The notes below the pieces were generated by a model that saw only the letters and a program-made list of their open reading frames with translations, had not been told where the DNA came from and ran no database searches. From Treponema sp. UBA6988 (GTDB lineage: Bacteria > Spirochaetota > Spirochaetia > Treponematales > Treponemataceae), in the NCBI GenBank assembly GCA_002448445.1, contig DJYC01000065.1:1-62271 (forward strand): a DNA stretch of 62,271 bases. Direction: 5' to 3'. The translations under genes and the position numbers were made by a program. The number at the start of each line of letters is the position of its first letter. Position 1 is the stretch's first letter. This document shows positions 33,818-42,159 of the stretch, piece by piece.

Positions 33818-35014
33818 ATGACGGAAAAAGAACACTACTTTGACTGGGCAGCAACGGCACCCGCTGATGAGGATATTCAAAAGGAAGCACTTTCTACCGC
33901 ACTTGAGCACTGGGGGAACCCGTCCAGCATACACCATGCAGGATGCGACGCAAGGGAAGCCCTTGAAAAGACAAGGAAAAGCTGTGCAGAAAGCCTTGGC
34001 GTAAGTGAAAAAACAATCTTCTTTACATCCGGAGGAACAGAAAGCGACCACATTCCCCTTCTTTCCATGCTCACCCGGCCGCAAAAAGGCCACGTGGTGC
34101 TAAGTTCAATAGAACACCCGGCACTTAGGGAAATGGCAAAGTCAATGCAAGCCTGCGGATGGAGCGTAAGCAGTGTTCAGGCAGACAAGAACGGTTTTGT
34201 AAGCCCAGAAGCAATTGCAGAGGCTATAAGGCCAGACACAGCCTTTGTCTCCGTAATGGCCGTTAACAACGAGACCGGGGCAATACAAGACGTAAAGTCA
34301 ATAGCAGATGCTGTAGAAAAAAAATGTCAGGGAAAAAGACAGCCCTTCTTTCACGTGGACTGCGTACAGGCGGCGGGAAAAATACCGCTGGATTTTATTG
34401 GAAGCAAGACCAGCAACATACACGGAGCGGCCTTTAGCGCACACAAGATAGGAGGCCCAAGGGGAGTCGGCATACTCTACTTAAACAAGGACATAACAAG
34501 CTTCTTGCGCGGTGGCGGACAGGAAAAAGGAATCCGAAGCGGAACAGAAAACCTCTTTGGGGCAACGGCAATGGCACTCTGCCTAAAGAAATACCTTATA
34601 AGCGAAAAAAATCCTTCATCCATTGAACGCTTTAAAAAGCAAAAGGAATGGACAAAAGAATTCATCGGGCAAATCATGCAGATAAAGGGAGCTTCCATAA
34701 TCCCCCACTGCCGCTTTGAAAACGCAGATGAATTTGCAGAAAAATTTTCCCCCTGGATAGTTCAGGCATCCTTCCCTGGAATACCGGGACAGGTAATGGA
34801 ACGCGCCCTAAGCCAAAAGGGATTCTGCATTTCCACAGGAAGCGCATGTTCTTCCCAAAGCAAGGCAAGGCCAGTCTTGGACTCTTTGCATATAAGCGCA
34901 GCCGAAAAAGAAGCCGCCGTAAGGTTCAGCTTTGGATTTGCCACCACAAAAGAAGGAATGGAGGATTTGATAAAGGCCGTAAAAGAAGTTTGCAAGGACT
35001 TTGGCCTGTGTTGA
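33818..35014 (+). CDS. cysteine desulfurase (NifS/IscS-like)
   Basis: 398 aa PLP enzyme that releases sulfur from cysteine for Fe-S clusters or tRNA thiolation. Conserved segments: YFDWAATAPAD, HWGNPSSIHHAG, FFTSGGTESDH, VMAVNNETGAIQD, and the Schiff-base lysine in FSAHKIGGPRGVG. The catalytic Cys is in ISTGSACSSQS. The ATG lies 2 nt after aroB, so the genes are almost surely co-transcribed. No Fe-S scaffold is near, so the role could be housekeeping or tRNA-related. Confidence 0.92.
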   Translation: MTEKEHYFDWAATAPADEDIQKEALSTALEHWGNPSSIHHAGCDAREALEKTRKSCAESLGVSEKTIFFTSGGTESDHIPLLSMLTRPQKGHVVLSSIEHPALREMAKSMQACGWSVSSVQADKNGFVSPEAIAEAIRPDTAFVSVMAVNNETGAIQDVKSIADAVEKKCQGKRQPFFHVDCVQAAGKIPLDFIGSKTSNIHGAAFSAHKIGGPRGVGILYLNKDITSFLRGGGQEKGIRSGTENLFGATAMALCLKKYLISEKNPSSIERFKKQKEWTKEFIGQIMQIKGASIIPHCRFENADEFAEKFSPWIVQASFPGIPGQVMERALSQKGFCISTGSACSSQSKARPVLDSLHISAAEKEAAVRFSFGFATTKEGMEDLIKAVKEVCKDFGLC

Positions 35015-35047
35015 ATCTTCCGCATATCACGGGATGTCGGCCACCCC

Positions 35048-35088
35048 GTCATGCTGAACGCACTTGCAATCAAGTGAATTCAGCATCT
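35048..35088. repeat. REP-like palindrome (GTCAT...ATCTG type)
   Basis: ATGCTGAA (35051-35058) pairs with TTCAGCAT (35079-35086). Inside, CACTTG pairs with CAAGTG around a 4-nt loop. The flanks are GTC on the left and CTG on the right, giving the same GTCAT/ATCTG frame as 13867-13893. It lies between the convergent cysteine desulfurase and lipoprotein genes and may end transcription of either. Confidence 0.65.
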
Positions 35089-35116
35089 GTAAAAGTCATG
35101 CCGCCACACCCGCATA

Positions 35117-35868
35117 CTAATGCAGGTCTACACTAACATAATTTCTGCCGTTTTCAAGCCTTAACGTGCTGGAACCTGAATAGCTACGCTCCCAACCTAA
35201 ACTGGAAGCCGTTACCGTAAAATTGTACGTAATGCCCGGTTCCAGAAAATTTTGGACAGTCGCCGTTGCGCTAGAAGAACCGCCATATTCACTTGTAAAG
35301 ATACCAAAACTTGCAGTGCTGTCCGATACACTTGCCGATGCTGAATAGGAAAGATTCTTTCCCAGTCCAACAGCCTTGATAATAAAAGAAGCATCATACC
35401 CCGTTACTATACTCGAATTCCAATTTCCGTCATCATCCACCCAACTGCAACTTACACTAACCAATATACCTTCTACATTTTGCATGGAAACGGATGCTGC
35501 GGAAGTCTCTCTTGGGCTCACGGTTACCTCACTGCTTCTTCCGTAATATGTTACAAGGCCGCTTGAATTCACGCCCAAAACTGCAACCGTGTATTGGCCC
35601 GGCAAAAGACCGTCTATTGTTATAGTTGAGCCGGGACTGGCACTTTCTTCCGCTTCCACATTTCCGTCCCGTCTTACGCGAACGACGTAATTGGCTACAG
35701 ATCCTCCTTCAGGATCAGAAATTAATCCCTCCGAGTAGACAGAGCGGATTGAACTTTCCGGCAGTCTAAGACTTATACTCCCCCCCCGTCATTTGACGAG
35801 TTAATCCCAGAACATCCGACCATCAGCAGCGATGCAATAAAAGCCAAAAATAATAAACTTCTTCTCAT
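35117..35868 (-). CDS. fibronectin-like lipoprotein, frameshifted at a G8 tract
   Basis: The ATG at 35868 starts a lipoprotein signal peptide (MRRSLLFLAFIASLLMVGCS, Cys19 in a lax spirochaete lipobox). Eight residues later a run of 8 G (35780-35787) shifts the frame into a stop. With 9 G (or 6) the frame joins the downstream open frame and gives about 250 aa. That part is Ser/Thr-rich and beta-like (GLLPGQYTVAVLGVNSSG). In the present state no full product is made. It may be phase-variable, a pseudogene, or a homopolymer error. The surface lipoprotein role is inferred from the signal. Confidence 0.75.
35780..35787 (-). repeat. poly-G tract (8 G on the coding strand) in the lipoprotein gene
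   Basis: Eight consecutive G on the minus strand, just after the lipobox region. The two halves of the gene are in different frames on either side of the run. One added or two lost bases restores the frame. Confidence 0.85.
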
Positions 35869-35989
35869 GACAAACCCCACATTAAAACTGATATGTTTCC
35901 AATAACCAACAGTTTAACTATAATACAAAGAAAAAAAAATCAATTCCGCAATAAAAAATTCTTCCCTGCATTTTATATTTTGCCATTAC

Positions 35990-36018
35990 TTGCAACTTTG
36001 CCCACTTTATTCTATATT
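35990..36018 (+). promoter_or_regulatory. promoter of hisS, leaderless geometry
   Basis: -35 TTGCAA (35990-35995), spacer of 17, -10 TATATT (36013-36018), then 7 nt to the ATG at 36026. No Shine-Dalgarno is present. The predicted transcript begins at or next to the start codon. Confidence 0.6.
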
Positions 36019-36025
36019 AATCCTT

Positions 36026-37339
36026 ATGGAAAACGAGAAACTGATTCAGCCAAAGGTTTTAAAGGGCTTTAGAGATTTTATGCCGCAGGACGAGATTCTG
36101 CGCGCCGGATTAATAGAAAAACTTACCGCAACGTTCCGCTCCTACGGTTTTGTTCCAATAGACACACCCGTCCTTGAATATACGGAGATTCTCCTTAGAA
36201 AGAGTAACGGCGAGACGGAAAAACAGGTTTTCCGCTTTGAAGATAACGGCCACAGAGATGTTGCCATGAGGTTTGACCTTACGGTTCCATTCGCACGCTT
36301 TACCGCAGAGCACAAAGAAAAGCTTTACTTTCCATTTAAACGCTACCACATTGCAAAGGTTTGGCGCGGGGAAAAGCCACAGGCCGGCCGCTACCGCGAA
36401 TTTGTCCAGTGTGACTTTGACACGGTTGGAAGCGACAGTGCCACAAGCGACTTTGAAACCCTTGCGCTCATGAGGGCAGCCCTTAACGCAATCGGCGTGG
36501 AAAAGATAAAGATTCACCTTAACCACCGCGGAGTCTTCAACCGCTTTTTGCTTTCTCTGGGATGCAAGGACAAGTCAGAGGATATTCTTCGCATTGTGGA
36601 CAAGCTTGCAAAAATTGGCGCAGAGGAAGTTACCAAGGAGCTTACAGAAGTTACAGGCGATGCGGCAAAAGCTTCCAAGATTCTTGAATACATAAAACCG
36701 CTTGCTTCTTTTGAAGAGACGCTTAGCCACATTGAAGCCCTTGCAGGCGGTGAGGACGAGGACACAAAGCGCCTTAAAGACATTTTTGCCATGATGAAGG
36801 CTTCCGGCATAGAAAAGACTTATGTTCTTGACCCAAGCATAACACGCGGTCTTGACTATTACACTGGCGTTGTTTACGAGACCTTCCTTGACGACCTTCC
36901 TTCCATTGGTTCCGTTTGTTCAGGCGGACGCTACAACAACCTTGCAGGTCTTTACACCAAGGAAAAGATTCCGGGCGTTGGCTCTTCAATAGGCCTTGAC
37001 CGCCTAATTGCAGGCCTTACCGAGCTTGGCCTTACCAGTGCAAAGGGCAGCTACCTTGACGCGGAGATTTACAATAGCGGCGAAGGGCTTGAAGTTTACA
37101 TGGAAAAGACGGCTTCACTCTTGCGGGAGCTTGGGGTTGCGGTTGAAGTTTTCCCGGATGCGGTAAAGATGGGAAAGCAGTACGCGCTTACGGAAAAGAA
37201 GGGCGTTCCCTTTGGCATTCTTATTGGAAAGGATGACGAGAAAAACGGAACACTTACGCTAAAGAACCTTAAGACACGCGAGCAGCAGGCAGGACTTAGC
37301 GTTATGCAGGCAGCTTCTATAATTCTTAAGAAAAATTAG
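36026..37339 (+). CDS. hisS: histidyl-tRNA synthetase
   Basis: 437 aa class II synthetase. It charges tRNA-His in the cytoplasm. Motifs: VLKGFRDFMPQDE at the N-terminus, RFDLTVPFARF, YREFVQCDFDTVGS, the HisA motif RGLDYYTGVVYE, and GGRYNNL with GVGSSIGLDRL. The C-terminal anticodon domain follows. The frame is open to 35990, but I chose ATG 36026. Family members begin with the sequence after it, and it matches the promoter position. The neighbours are unrelated. A family 2 repeat begins 18 nt after the stop. Confidence 0.96.
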   Translation: MENEKLIQPKVLKGFRDFMPQDEILRAGLIEKLTATFRSYGFVPIDTPVLEYTEILLRKSNGETEKQVFRFEDNGHRDVAMRFDLTVPFARFTAEHKEKLYFPFKRYHIAKVWRGEKPQAGRYREFVQCDFDTVGSDSATSDFETLALMRAALNAIGVEKIKIHLNHRGVFNRFLLSLGCKDKSEDILRIVDKLAKIGAEEVTKELTEVTGDAAKASKILEYIKPLASFEETLSHIEALAGGEDEDTKRLKDIFAMMKASGIEKTYVLDPSITRGLDYYTGVVYETFLDDLPSIGSVCSGGRYNNLAGLYTKEKIPGVGSSIGLDRLIAGLTELGLTSAKGSYLDAEIYNSGEGLEVYMEKTASLLRELGVAVEVFPDAVKMGKQYALTEKKGVPFGILIGKDDEKNGTLTLKNLKTREQQAGLSVMQAASIILKKN

Positions 37340-37357
37340 TTTATTTTCTGAAAATTT

Positions 37358-37620
37358 TGCGGCACTTTTGTTTGTATTCGCAGTAATCCATGAAAGAACA
37401 TCTTGCCATTTTTTATGTAAAACAAGGAGCGCCATGGAGGGCGCGTCAAATGTTTGCATAGAAGCCCGCGGTTTTTCGCAGGAAAACCGGGCACAAAAAT
37501 GGCAAGGAGGCCATTTTTGAGGCGCTTTCCGGGGTTCCGGCTTCCGCCTCCATTGCCTTGCGGCAACGGGCTAACGCCCGCCCCTCCAATCCCTGCCGCG
37601 CATTAATATGCAAAGTCTTA
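37358..37620. repeat. structured intergenic element, family 2, copy Y
   Basis: It shares the conserved blocks with 27419-27663. The stem GCGCC/GGCGC around ATGGAG is unchanged. The TTCGCAG-capped stem is CGGTTTT/AAAACCG here (versus GAGTTTT/AAAACTC in copy X). The variable third stem is AAAAATGGC/GCCATTTTT. A further GC-rich hairpin region is added before GCCCCTCCAATCCC. The right end includes the stop codon (37618-37620) of the adjacent lipoprotein gene. Confidence 0.8.
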
Positions 37621-38025
37621 CTGCTTGTCGCCAACCAGTGCCTTTGATGCAGCGTTTGCCTTTAGACGGTTGTCGTAGAGCTTTATGGAAACGTTGTCCA
37701 ACCAGCCGAAGTCAAACTGATACCAGGCACTTACGCTGTTTATGTCGCGAACATTTGGCTCTATGTACTTGCCCTTAACTTCCAGTACATCACCCTGCCT
37801 TGCATTGTGAATTACGTCGCTCTGGTAGTTGTGCTCCCTGTAGTAGGCCGCATAGGGAACCGTGACCACTGCCCACGTGACACCAAGCTCAAGTGCATTT
37901 TCGTCTGCGGGGTTAAAGACAACTTCCCTCTTGGCATTGCAGGCGGAAAAGACCATGCATGAGCAAAGGAGTGCGGACAAGACAAAAAATCTAGCAGGCC
38001 TTAAAATCTTAGCAGCATCAATCAT
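37618..38025 (-). CDS. small SH3-like lipoprotein
   Basis: 135 aa. The N-terminus is a lipoprotein signal (ARFFVLSALLCSCMVFSAC, Cys29 likely modified). The mature part has an SH3b-like stretch (DVLEVKGKYIEPN, then WYQFDFGWLDNVSIKLYD). It is probably anchored in the periplasmic face of a membrane. It overlaps the Nudix gene by ATGA, so translation is coupled. Its stop lies at the edge of repeat copy Y. Confidence 0.7.
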   Translation of the reverse strand: MIDAAKILRPARFFVLSALLCSCMVFSACNAKREVVFNPADENALELGVTWAVVTVPYAAYYREHNYQSDVIHNARQGDVLEVKGKYIEPNVRDINSVSAWYQFDFGWLDNVSIKLYDNRLKANAASKALVGDKQ

Positions 38026-38438
38026 CTTGCACCCTTTTCATACACAAATTTTCTTACTTCCGGGTACAAAAGCAGGTCGGAATCAACAAAATTCAGTTTT
38101 TTTACGTCGTCTATGCGCACCCACCTGTATTCGCTGTGCTCAGAAAGTTTGTACTTAAAGATAATGCCCTTGTGGGGAACCTTTATAAGATAGGCATGAA
38201 GGGCTACCGTTTGCCCATTGTGGACAAAATGGGCATTGGCTATGTTGGAAAAAACCTTTACCTTTATGCCAAATTCTTCCTTGAATTCCCTTACGACAGC
38301 CTGAGCATCGGATTCACCGCTTTCTACCTTGCCGCCGGGAAATTCCCACCTGCCCCCCATCTGGCCAACAGGGTTTCTCTTTGCAACAAGGACGCGGTCT
38401 CCGTCCAGTGCGATTCCGGTTATAGACGATGCAGCCAT
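38022..38438 (-). CDS. MutT-like Nudix hydrolase
   Basis: 138 aa. It has a complete Nudix box, GGKVESGESDAQAVVREFKEEFGI (consensus G-x5-E-x7-RE-x2-EE-x-G, about residues 36-58). It is preceded by GGRWEFPGGK, as in 8-oxo-dGTP diphosphatases, and followed by HSEYRWVRIDDV. It probably sanitises oxidised nucleotides, though other Nudix substrates are possible. It is coupled to the downstream lipoprotein gene by a 4-nt overlap and lies 10 nt after the membrane protein gene. Confidence 0.9.
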   Translation of the reverse strand: MAASSITGIALDGDRVLVAKRNPVGQMGGRWEFPGGKVESGESDAQAVVREFKEEFGIKVKVFSNIANAHFVHNGQTVALHAYLIKVPHKGIIFKYKLSEHSEYRWVRIDDVKKLNFVDSDLLLYPEVRKFVYEKGAR

Positions 38439-38448
38439 TCAAGTCCCC

Positions 38449-38973
38449 TTAGAGCAGAATGACTTTTGGGAAAACAAAGTGCAGAACGCCTGCCGCTACG
38501 CAGATAACGCCAATGTACTTGCGGGAGTCTATGAATATGGTCTGAATGTTGTCGGGAATATAGATGCTGTCGCTTGAGCTTTCAAAATATTCTATTAACA
38601 TGGAAGCACCGCCAAGGATTCCTGCAAAAGCCGGGAGGAAGTCGCCGATTATGGGCAAGTCACCGGAGAATACGGAAAGAATCTTCATAAAGCCGATGAA
38701 GATTGCAAGAACGCCTATCACAAGGCGGAAGACGGGATTGTTAACTCCGCGCATGAGGGATGTCTTTGAAGCTTCGTCCCTGGATGAAGTCTCTGGGGAA
38801 GATGCAGGCGCAATGTCTGCAAACGGGTCTTCGTCGTCTATGTCCTCGGAAAAGTCCATGTTCTGAGGTGCGGCAGGAGCAAGATCATTCTTTTCCGTAA
38901 GGTTCATGCCGTAGACCAAAATGAGCCCCGCAATGATGTTAATCAGTACCGAAAGAAAATAAAACTGTACCAT
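38449..38973 (-). CDS. small integral membrane protein of unknown function
   Basis: 174 aa. It has one N-terminal span (LSVLINIIAGLILVYGM), an acidic, low-complexity segment of about 55 residues (DEDPFADIAP), and two or three C-terminal spans (LVIGVLAIFIGFM, FLPAFAGILGGASML, YIGVICVAAGVLHFVF). I do not recognise a family. It precedes the Nudix-lipoprotein pair by 10 nt, which suggests one operon. Confidence 0.72.
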   Translation of the reverse strand: MVQFYFLSVLINIIAGLILVYGMNLTEKNDLAPAAPQNMDFSEDIDDEDPFADIAPASSPETSSRDEASKTSLMRGVNNPVFRLVIGVLAIFIGFMKILSVFSGDLPIIGDFLPAFAGILGGASMLIEYFESSSDSIYIPDNIQTIFIDSRKYIGVICVAAGVLHFVFPKVILL

Positions 38974-39020
38974 AAATTATTCCCCCTATCTTATTCTATC
39001 GGAAGAGAAAGGCAAAACCT

Positions 39021-39650
39021 TTAGTGCCGGGCCACCTTGCCCTTAAGCTTTATTTCATTCTTGGCGGACGGAAGGGACTCTTCACCCTCCGGAGAATCCG
39101 CAAGTGAAAGAGTGCATTCTACGGAAGCTATGTCGTAGTCAGTAAAGCTTGCCCTTAGAAACTGTTTTTTTTCACCCTCTTTTTCATTAGACAAGGAAAA
39201 AAGGTACTCTTCCTTGGTTGAAGAAACAAGCTCTCCATTTGCATCCAGAGCGTTCACTACTGCAAAGAAATGCCTTGGCCTGTTAGCATCTTCCTTTTCC
39301 CTGGCGGACTTGGTCATCTTTAGCGCAACGGAGACATATACGGTCTCTTCTATAGAGAATGCATCCATCTTGCAGCCAATGCCGTCAAGAAGCCCCTCGT
39401 TCTTCCTGCCAGAAAGTATGGAAAGCACAAAGATAAGCCCCATACAGACCACAAGTGCCATAAAAATCATGCGGTTGCCCTTAGTTCCAACCAAAACGCC
39501 AAAAAAGCCCTTGGATTTAAAACCGCCGCCCTCTGCAAGTTCGCGGGTCTTTTTGTCCTCAAGCTGGCGGAATTCCCCCCGCTTGTGGTGGAAGATTAAA
39601 GGCTCCTCCCCTTCTTCATAGCCGTCTATCATGTCATCGCCGAATGCCAT
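39021..39650 (-). CDS. single-pass membrane protein of unknown function
   Basis: 209 aa from ATG 39650. The frame extends upstream to 39704, but that part overlaps the preceding gene. The N-terminus is acidic and cytoplasmic (DDMIDGYEEGEEPLI). One membrane span follows (MIFMALVVCMGLIFVLSIL), then a periplasmic beta-rich domain. I do not recognise a family. The ATG lies 8 nt after the lipoprotein stop, in the run AGGGGGGGCT. That run acts as Shine-Dalgarno and contains 7 G. It is probably co-transcribed with the lipoprotein. Confidence 0.72.
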   Translation of the reverse strand: MAFGDDMIDGYEEGEEPLIFHHKRGEFRQLEDKKTRELAEGGGFKSKGFFGVLVGTKGNRMIFMALVVCMGLIFVLSILSGRKNEGLLDGIGCKMDAFSIEETVYVSVALKMTKSAREKEDANRPRHFFAVVNALDANGELVSSTKEEYLFSLSNEKEGEKKQFLRASFTDYDIASVECTLSLADSPEGEESLPSAKNEIKLKGKVARH

Positions 39651-39658
39651 AGCCCCCC

Positions 39659-40885
39659 CTAGTTCTTGATTACGGCCTGAATCAGGGAATCCGTACGCCA
39701 CCAACTCATCTGGGCCTTGTCGCCAAGGATGTTCAGGGAGCTAAGAATGCCCGTATTGCTAAGGTTAAAGGCCGTGTAAAGGATTTTTTTGCGGTCCATG
39801 GCAAGGTGCCTCCTCAAAACGCGCGAACCCGAAGCCTGAACCATCTGAATGTCGTAGCCGCCCTCGTTTGCAACCATAAAGAACATCCAGTCGTTGTCCG
39901 TAATGCCTATAAAGTCATACGGAATGTTGTGAACCTCGCTGCCAAAGCCTTCCACAGTGCTTTCCCGGTAGGGCGGAATTATTATGGGCTCGCTGTACTT
40001 TCCGGTCTCCACGTCAAGTGCAAACAAAAGCGACTCATCGTAGTCTATGCCCGCAAGCGAAGATATTTTTCCCTCCATGTGGGAGGATGAATAGTCAGCC
40101 TTAAGGTAAAGAATGCGTCCGTCATAGGAAGGAATTACGTTCTCCAGCGTAACAAAACGCTCCACGGCCTTTCCTGAGTGCGGGTCGGGGATATTTTCCC
40201 TTGAAAGAGGAACCTTGAACAGCAGGTAGCCGTCCGCATTGAACCAAAACACTTCGCAGCCGCTCTTTTTTATGCACACAACGACGAGCTCGTTGCTGTC
40301 CGTAACGTAAATACTCTTTATAAGGGGAAAGGGGGTACCGCCAGGTCCCTGCTGGCCAAGATAGTCTGCAAACGAACCGTCCTCGTTAAAGCGCAGCACA
40401 ATCTGAGAAAGAACGCTGTCATCCTTTTCGTCAAGTTCCTGCCTTTCCACCGGAAATTTGTCCACCACATATAGCCTTTTCTGGGAGTCAACCGCGATAG
40501 AAGATATTTCGTTGAAGGGATAGGCGGTAGCCTTCCTAGTAGTGCTTACCACATCCGCACTGTTGGAAAATGACGGGCGGGGATTTGCCTCTTCGTTGTA
40601 GTAGAGGCTCAGAAGATCGCCGTAGCTGTTCATCTCCATGATTTTCTTGGCCTCTCCGTTGGCAATGAAAAAGAAGCCATCCCTCATGGCAACCGACGTA
40701 TTTATCTGGTTTGCCTGGTTCAGGTTGAACACGTTGAGCTCATCCTCGAAGGTCCCGTAGTCCAGGCTAAAAATCTTGTCTTCCTTAAGAGTTGAAACCG
40801 CGCCATTCTCCCCGCAGGATGCAAGCAGTGAGCACAAAAAGAGGCAGGCGGCACATTTTTTTACAAAAAAAATATTTTTTTTCAT
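39659..40885 (-). CDS. beta-propeller-like lipoprotein
   Basis: 408 aa. It has a lipoprotein signal (CLFLCSLLASCG, Cys24). The mature part has repeated blade-like segments (ISSIAVDSQKRLYVVDKF, SFADYLGQQGPGGTPFPLI, IPSYDGRILYLKADY). It resembles the Leptospira/Treponema LIC_12708 family, from memory. It is probably tethered in the periplasm or on the surface. The frame is closed by a stop at 39659, followed at once by the membrane gene at 39650. Confidence 0.75.
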   Translation of the reverse strand: MKKNIFFVKKCAACLFLCSLLASCGENGAVSTLKEDKIFSLDYGTFEDELNVFNLNQANQINTSVAMRDGFFFIANGEAKKIMEMNSYGDLLSLYYNEEANPRPSFSNSADVVSTTRKATAYPFNEISSIAVDSQKRLYVVDKFPVERQELDEKDDSVLSQIVLRFNEDGSFADYLGQQGPGGTPFPLIKSIYVTDSNELVVVCIKKSGCEVFWFNADGYLLFKVPLSRENIPDPHSGKAVERFVTLENVIPSYDGRILYLKADYSSSHMEGKISSLAGIDYDESLLFALDVETGKYSEPIIIPPYRESTVEGFGSEVHNIPYDFIGITDNDWMFFMVANEGGYDIQMVQASGSRVLRRHLAMDRKKILYTAFNLSNTGILSSLNILGDKAQMSWWRTDSLIQAVIKN

Positions 40886-41039
40886 ATAAAATAGAATATT
40901 AAATTAGTTTGTTAGTGTCAACGAAGTGGAGGGCCGAAGAAATAAATTTTTTAATAACATATTTTTTGTAGTCCAAACAGCTTAAATTCATTCCAATTAT
41001 ATCAACTAAACTAACATTATACTGTCCACTAAACAAAAC

Positions 41040-41993
41040 TTATCCATGAACCACCCTCTTTATCTTCTTCAATATATAATAAGCAAACGGAGCATGAACT
41101 TTTATTGATAACTTTATAGCCATACTATCGATTCTACAATGCTTTTTATATTGATGATAGTAATGCGTGAATACATCTTTATTTAATTCCTTATAATCAG
41201 AAAGATTAAACAATATACTACCAAGTAGATTCCAAGAATGCCTTGCAATAAGTTTTTCATTTTTACCCTCAAAAAACAAAGCATTCTCTGTTACTGCCCA
41301 TAACTGGTCTTCAAATCGCTTTTTACTATAAGTATGCGTTATACTCTGTGGATTTTGATAATATCCATAAAGCTTTTTTGTTCCAACAGAAATTTTTTCC
41401 GCCTCATATAGAAGTTTTCCAACCGTAGCAGCATCTTCATGCATGCGACCAACAGGGAACGGATATTTTAAAAGCAAATCCATTCGGTATAATTTACATA
41501 CCGCCACACAGTATTGAGCATCTTGGCAAAACCTAATACAACAATCTTGATAAGAAGGAAACTCTATTATATCATTTTCTTCAGTTAATCTTTCAAAATC
41601 TTCTCCATGAATATTAATAAACTGACACATAGAAATATCAGAATTATTTTTTACAGCCATATCATATAAATATGAAAGAAAATCTTCACGCACATAATCA
41701 TCAGAGTCAATGAACGTAACATATTGGGCAGAACACTTAGCAATCCCACAATTTCGAGCATCTGAGAGCCCACCATTTTGTTTATGTATTACAATAATTC
41801 GATTGTCTTTTTTTGCCCATTCGTCACACATTTCGCCAGATTTATCAGGAGACCCATCATCCACAAGAATTAGTTCAAAATCTTTAAACGATTGACCTAG
41901 TATGCTCTTTACGCAACGATCTAGATATTGTTCTACCTTATATACTGGAACTATTACTGAAATTTTTGGATTATTATGTACACTTTCACCCAT
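41040..41993 (-). CDS. family 2 glycosyltransferase
   Basis: 317 aa GT-A enzyme of the glycan locus. N-terminal ISVIVPVYKVEQYLDRCV, LILVDDGSPDKSGEMCDEW, and the metal-binding FIDSDDYV. The C-terminal 120 residues are more variable and helical. It probably adds a sugar to a lipid-linked glycan at the inner membrane. It is the last gene of the minus-strand glycan run. The DNA is AT-rich relative to the core genes. Confidence 0.9.
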   Translation of the reverse strand: MGESVHNNPKISVIVPVYKVEQYLDRCVKSILGQSFKDFELILVDDGSPDKSGEMCDEWAKKDNRIIVIHKQNGGLSDARNCGIAKCSAQYVTFIDSDDYVREDFLSYLYDMAVKNNSDISMCQFINIHGEDFERLTEENDIIEFPSYQDCCIRFCQDAQYCVAVCKLYRMDLLLKYPFPVGRMHEDAATVGKLLYEAEKISVGTKKLYGYYQNPQSITHTYSKKRFEDQLWAVTENALFFEGKNEKLIARHSWNLLGSILFNLSDYKELNKDVFTHYYHQYKKHCRIDSMAIKLSIKVHAPFAYYILKKIKRVVHG

Positions 41994-42159
41994 AACAGAA
42001 AATTTCCTTATATTATAAACTTTTTTTTCAGCAGAAGAAACTATTCCTCAAACTAAAAATAAAGTGATAATTTACAATCACCATTATATTTTATTATATC
42101 AGAAAACACTTGTTTTCTCCTATTTAATAGTTGCCTAAAATTCATTTACTTATTATCTC

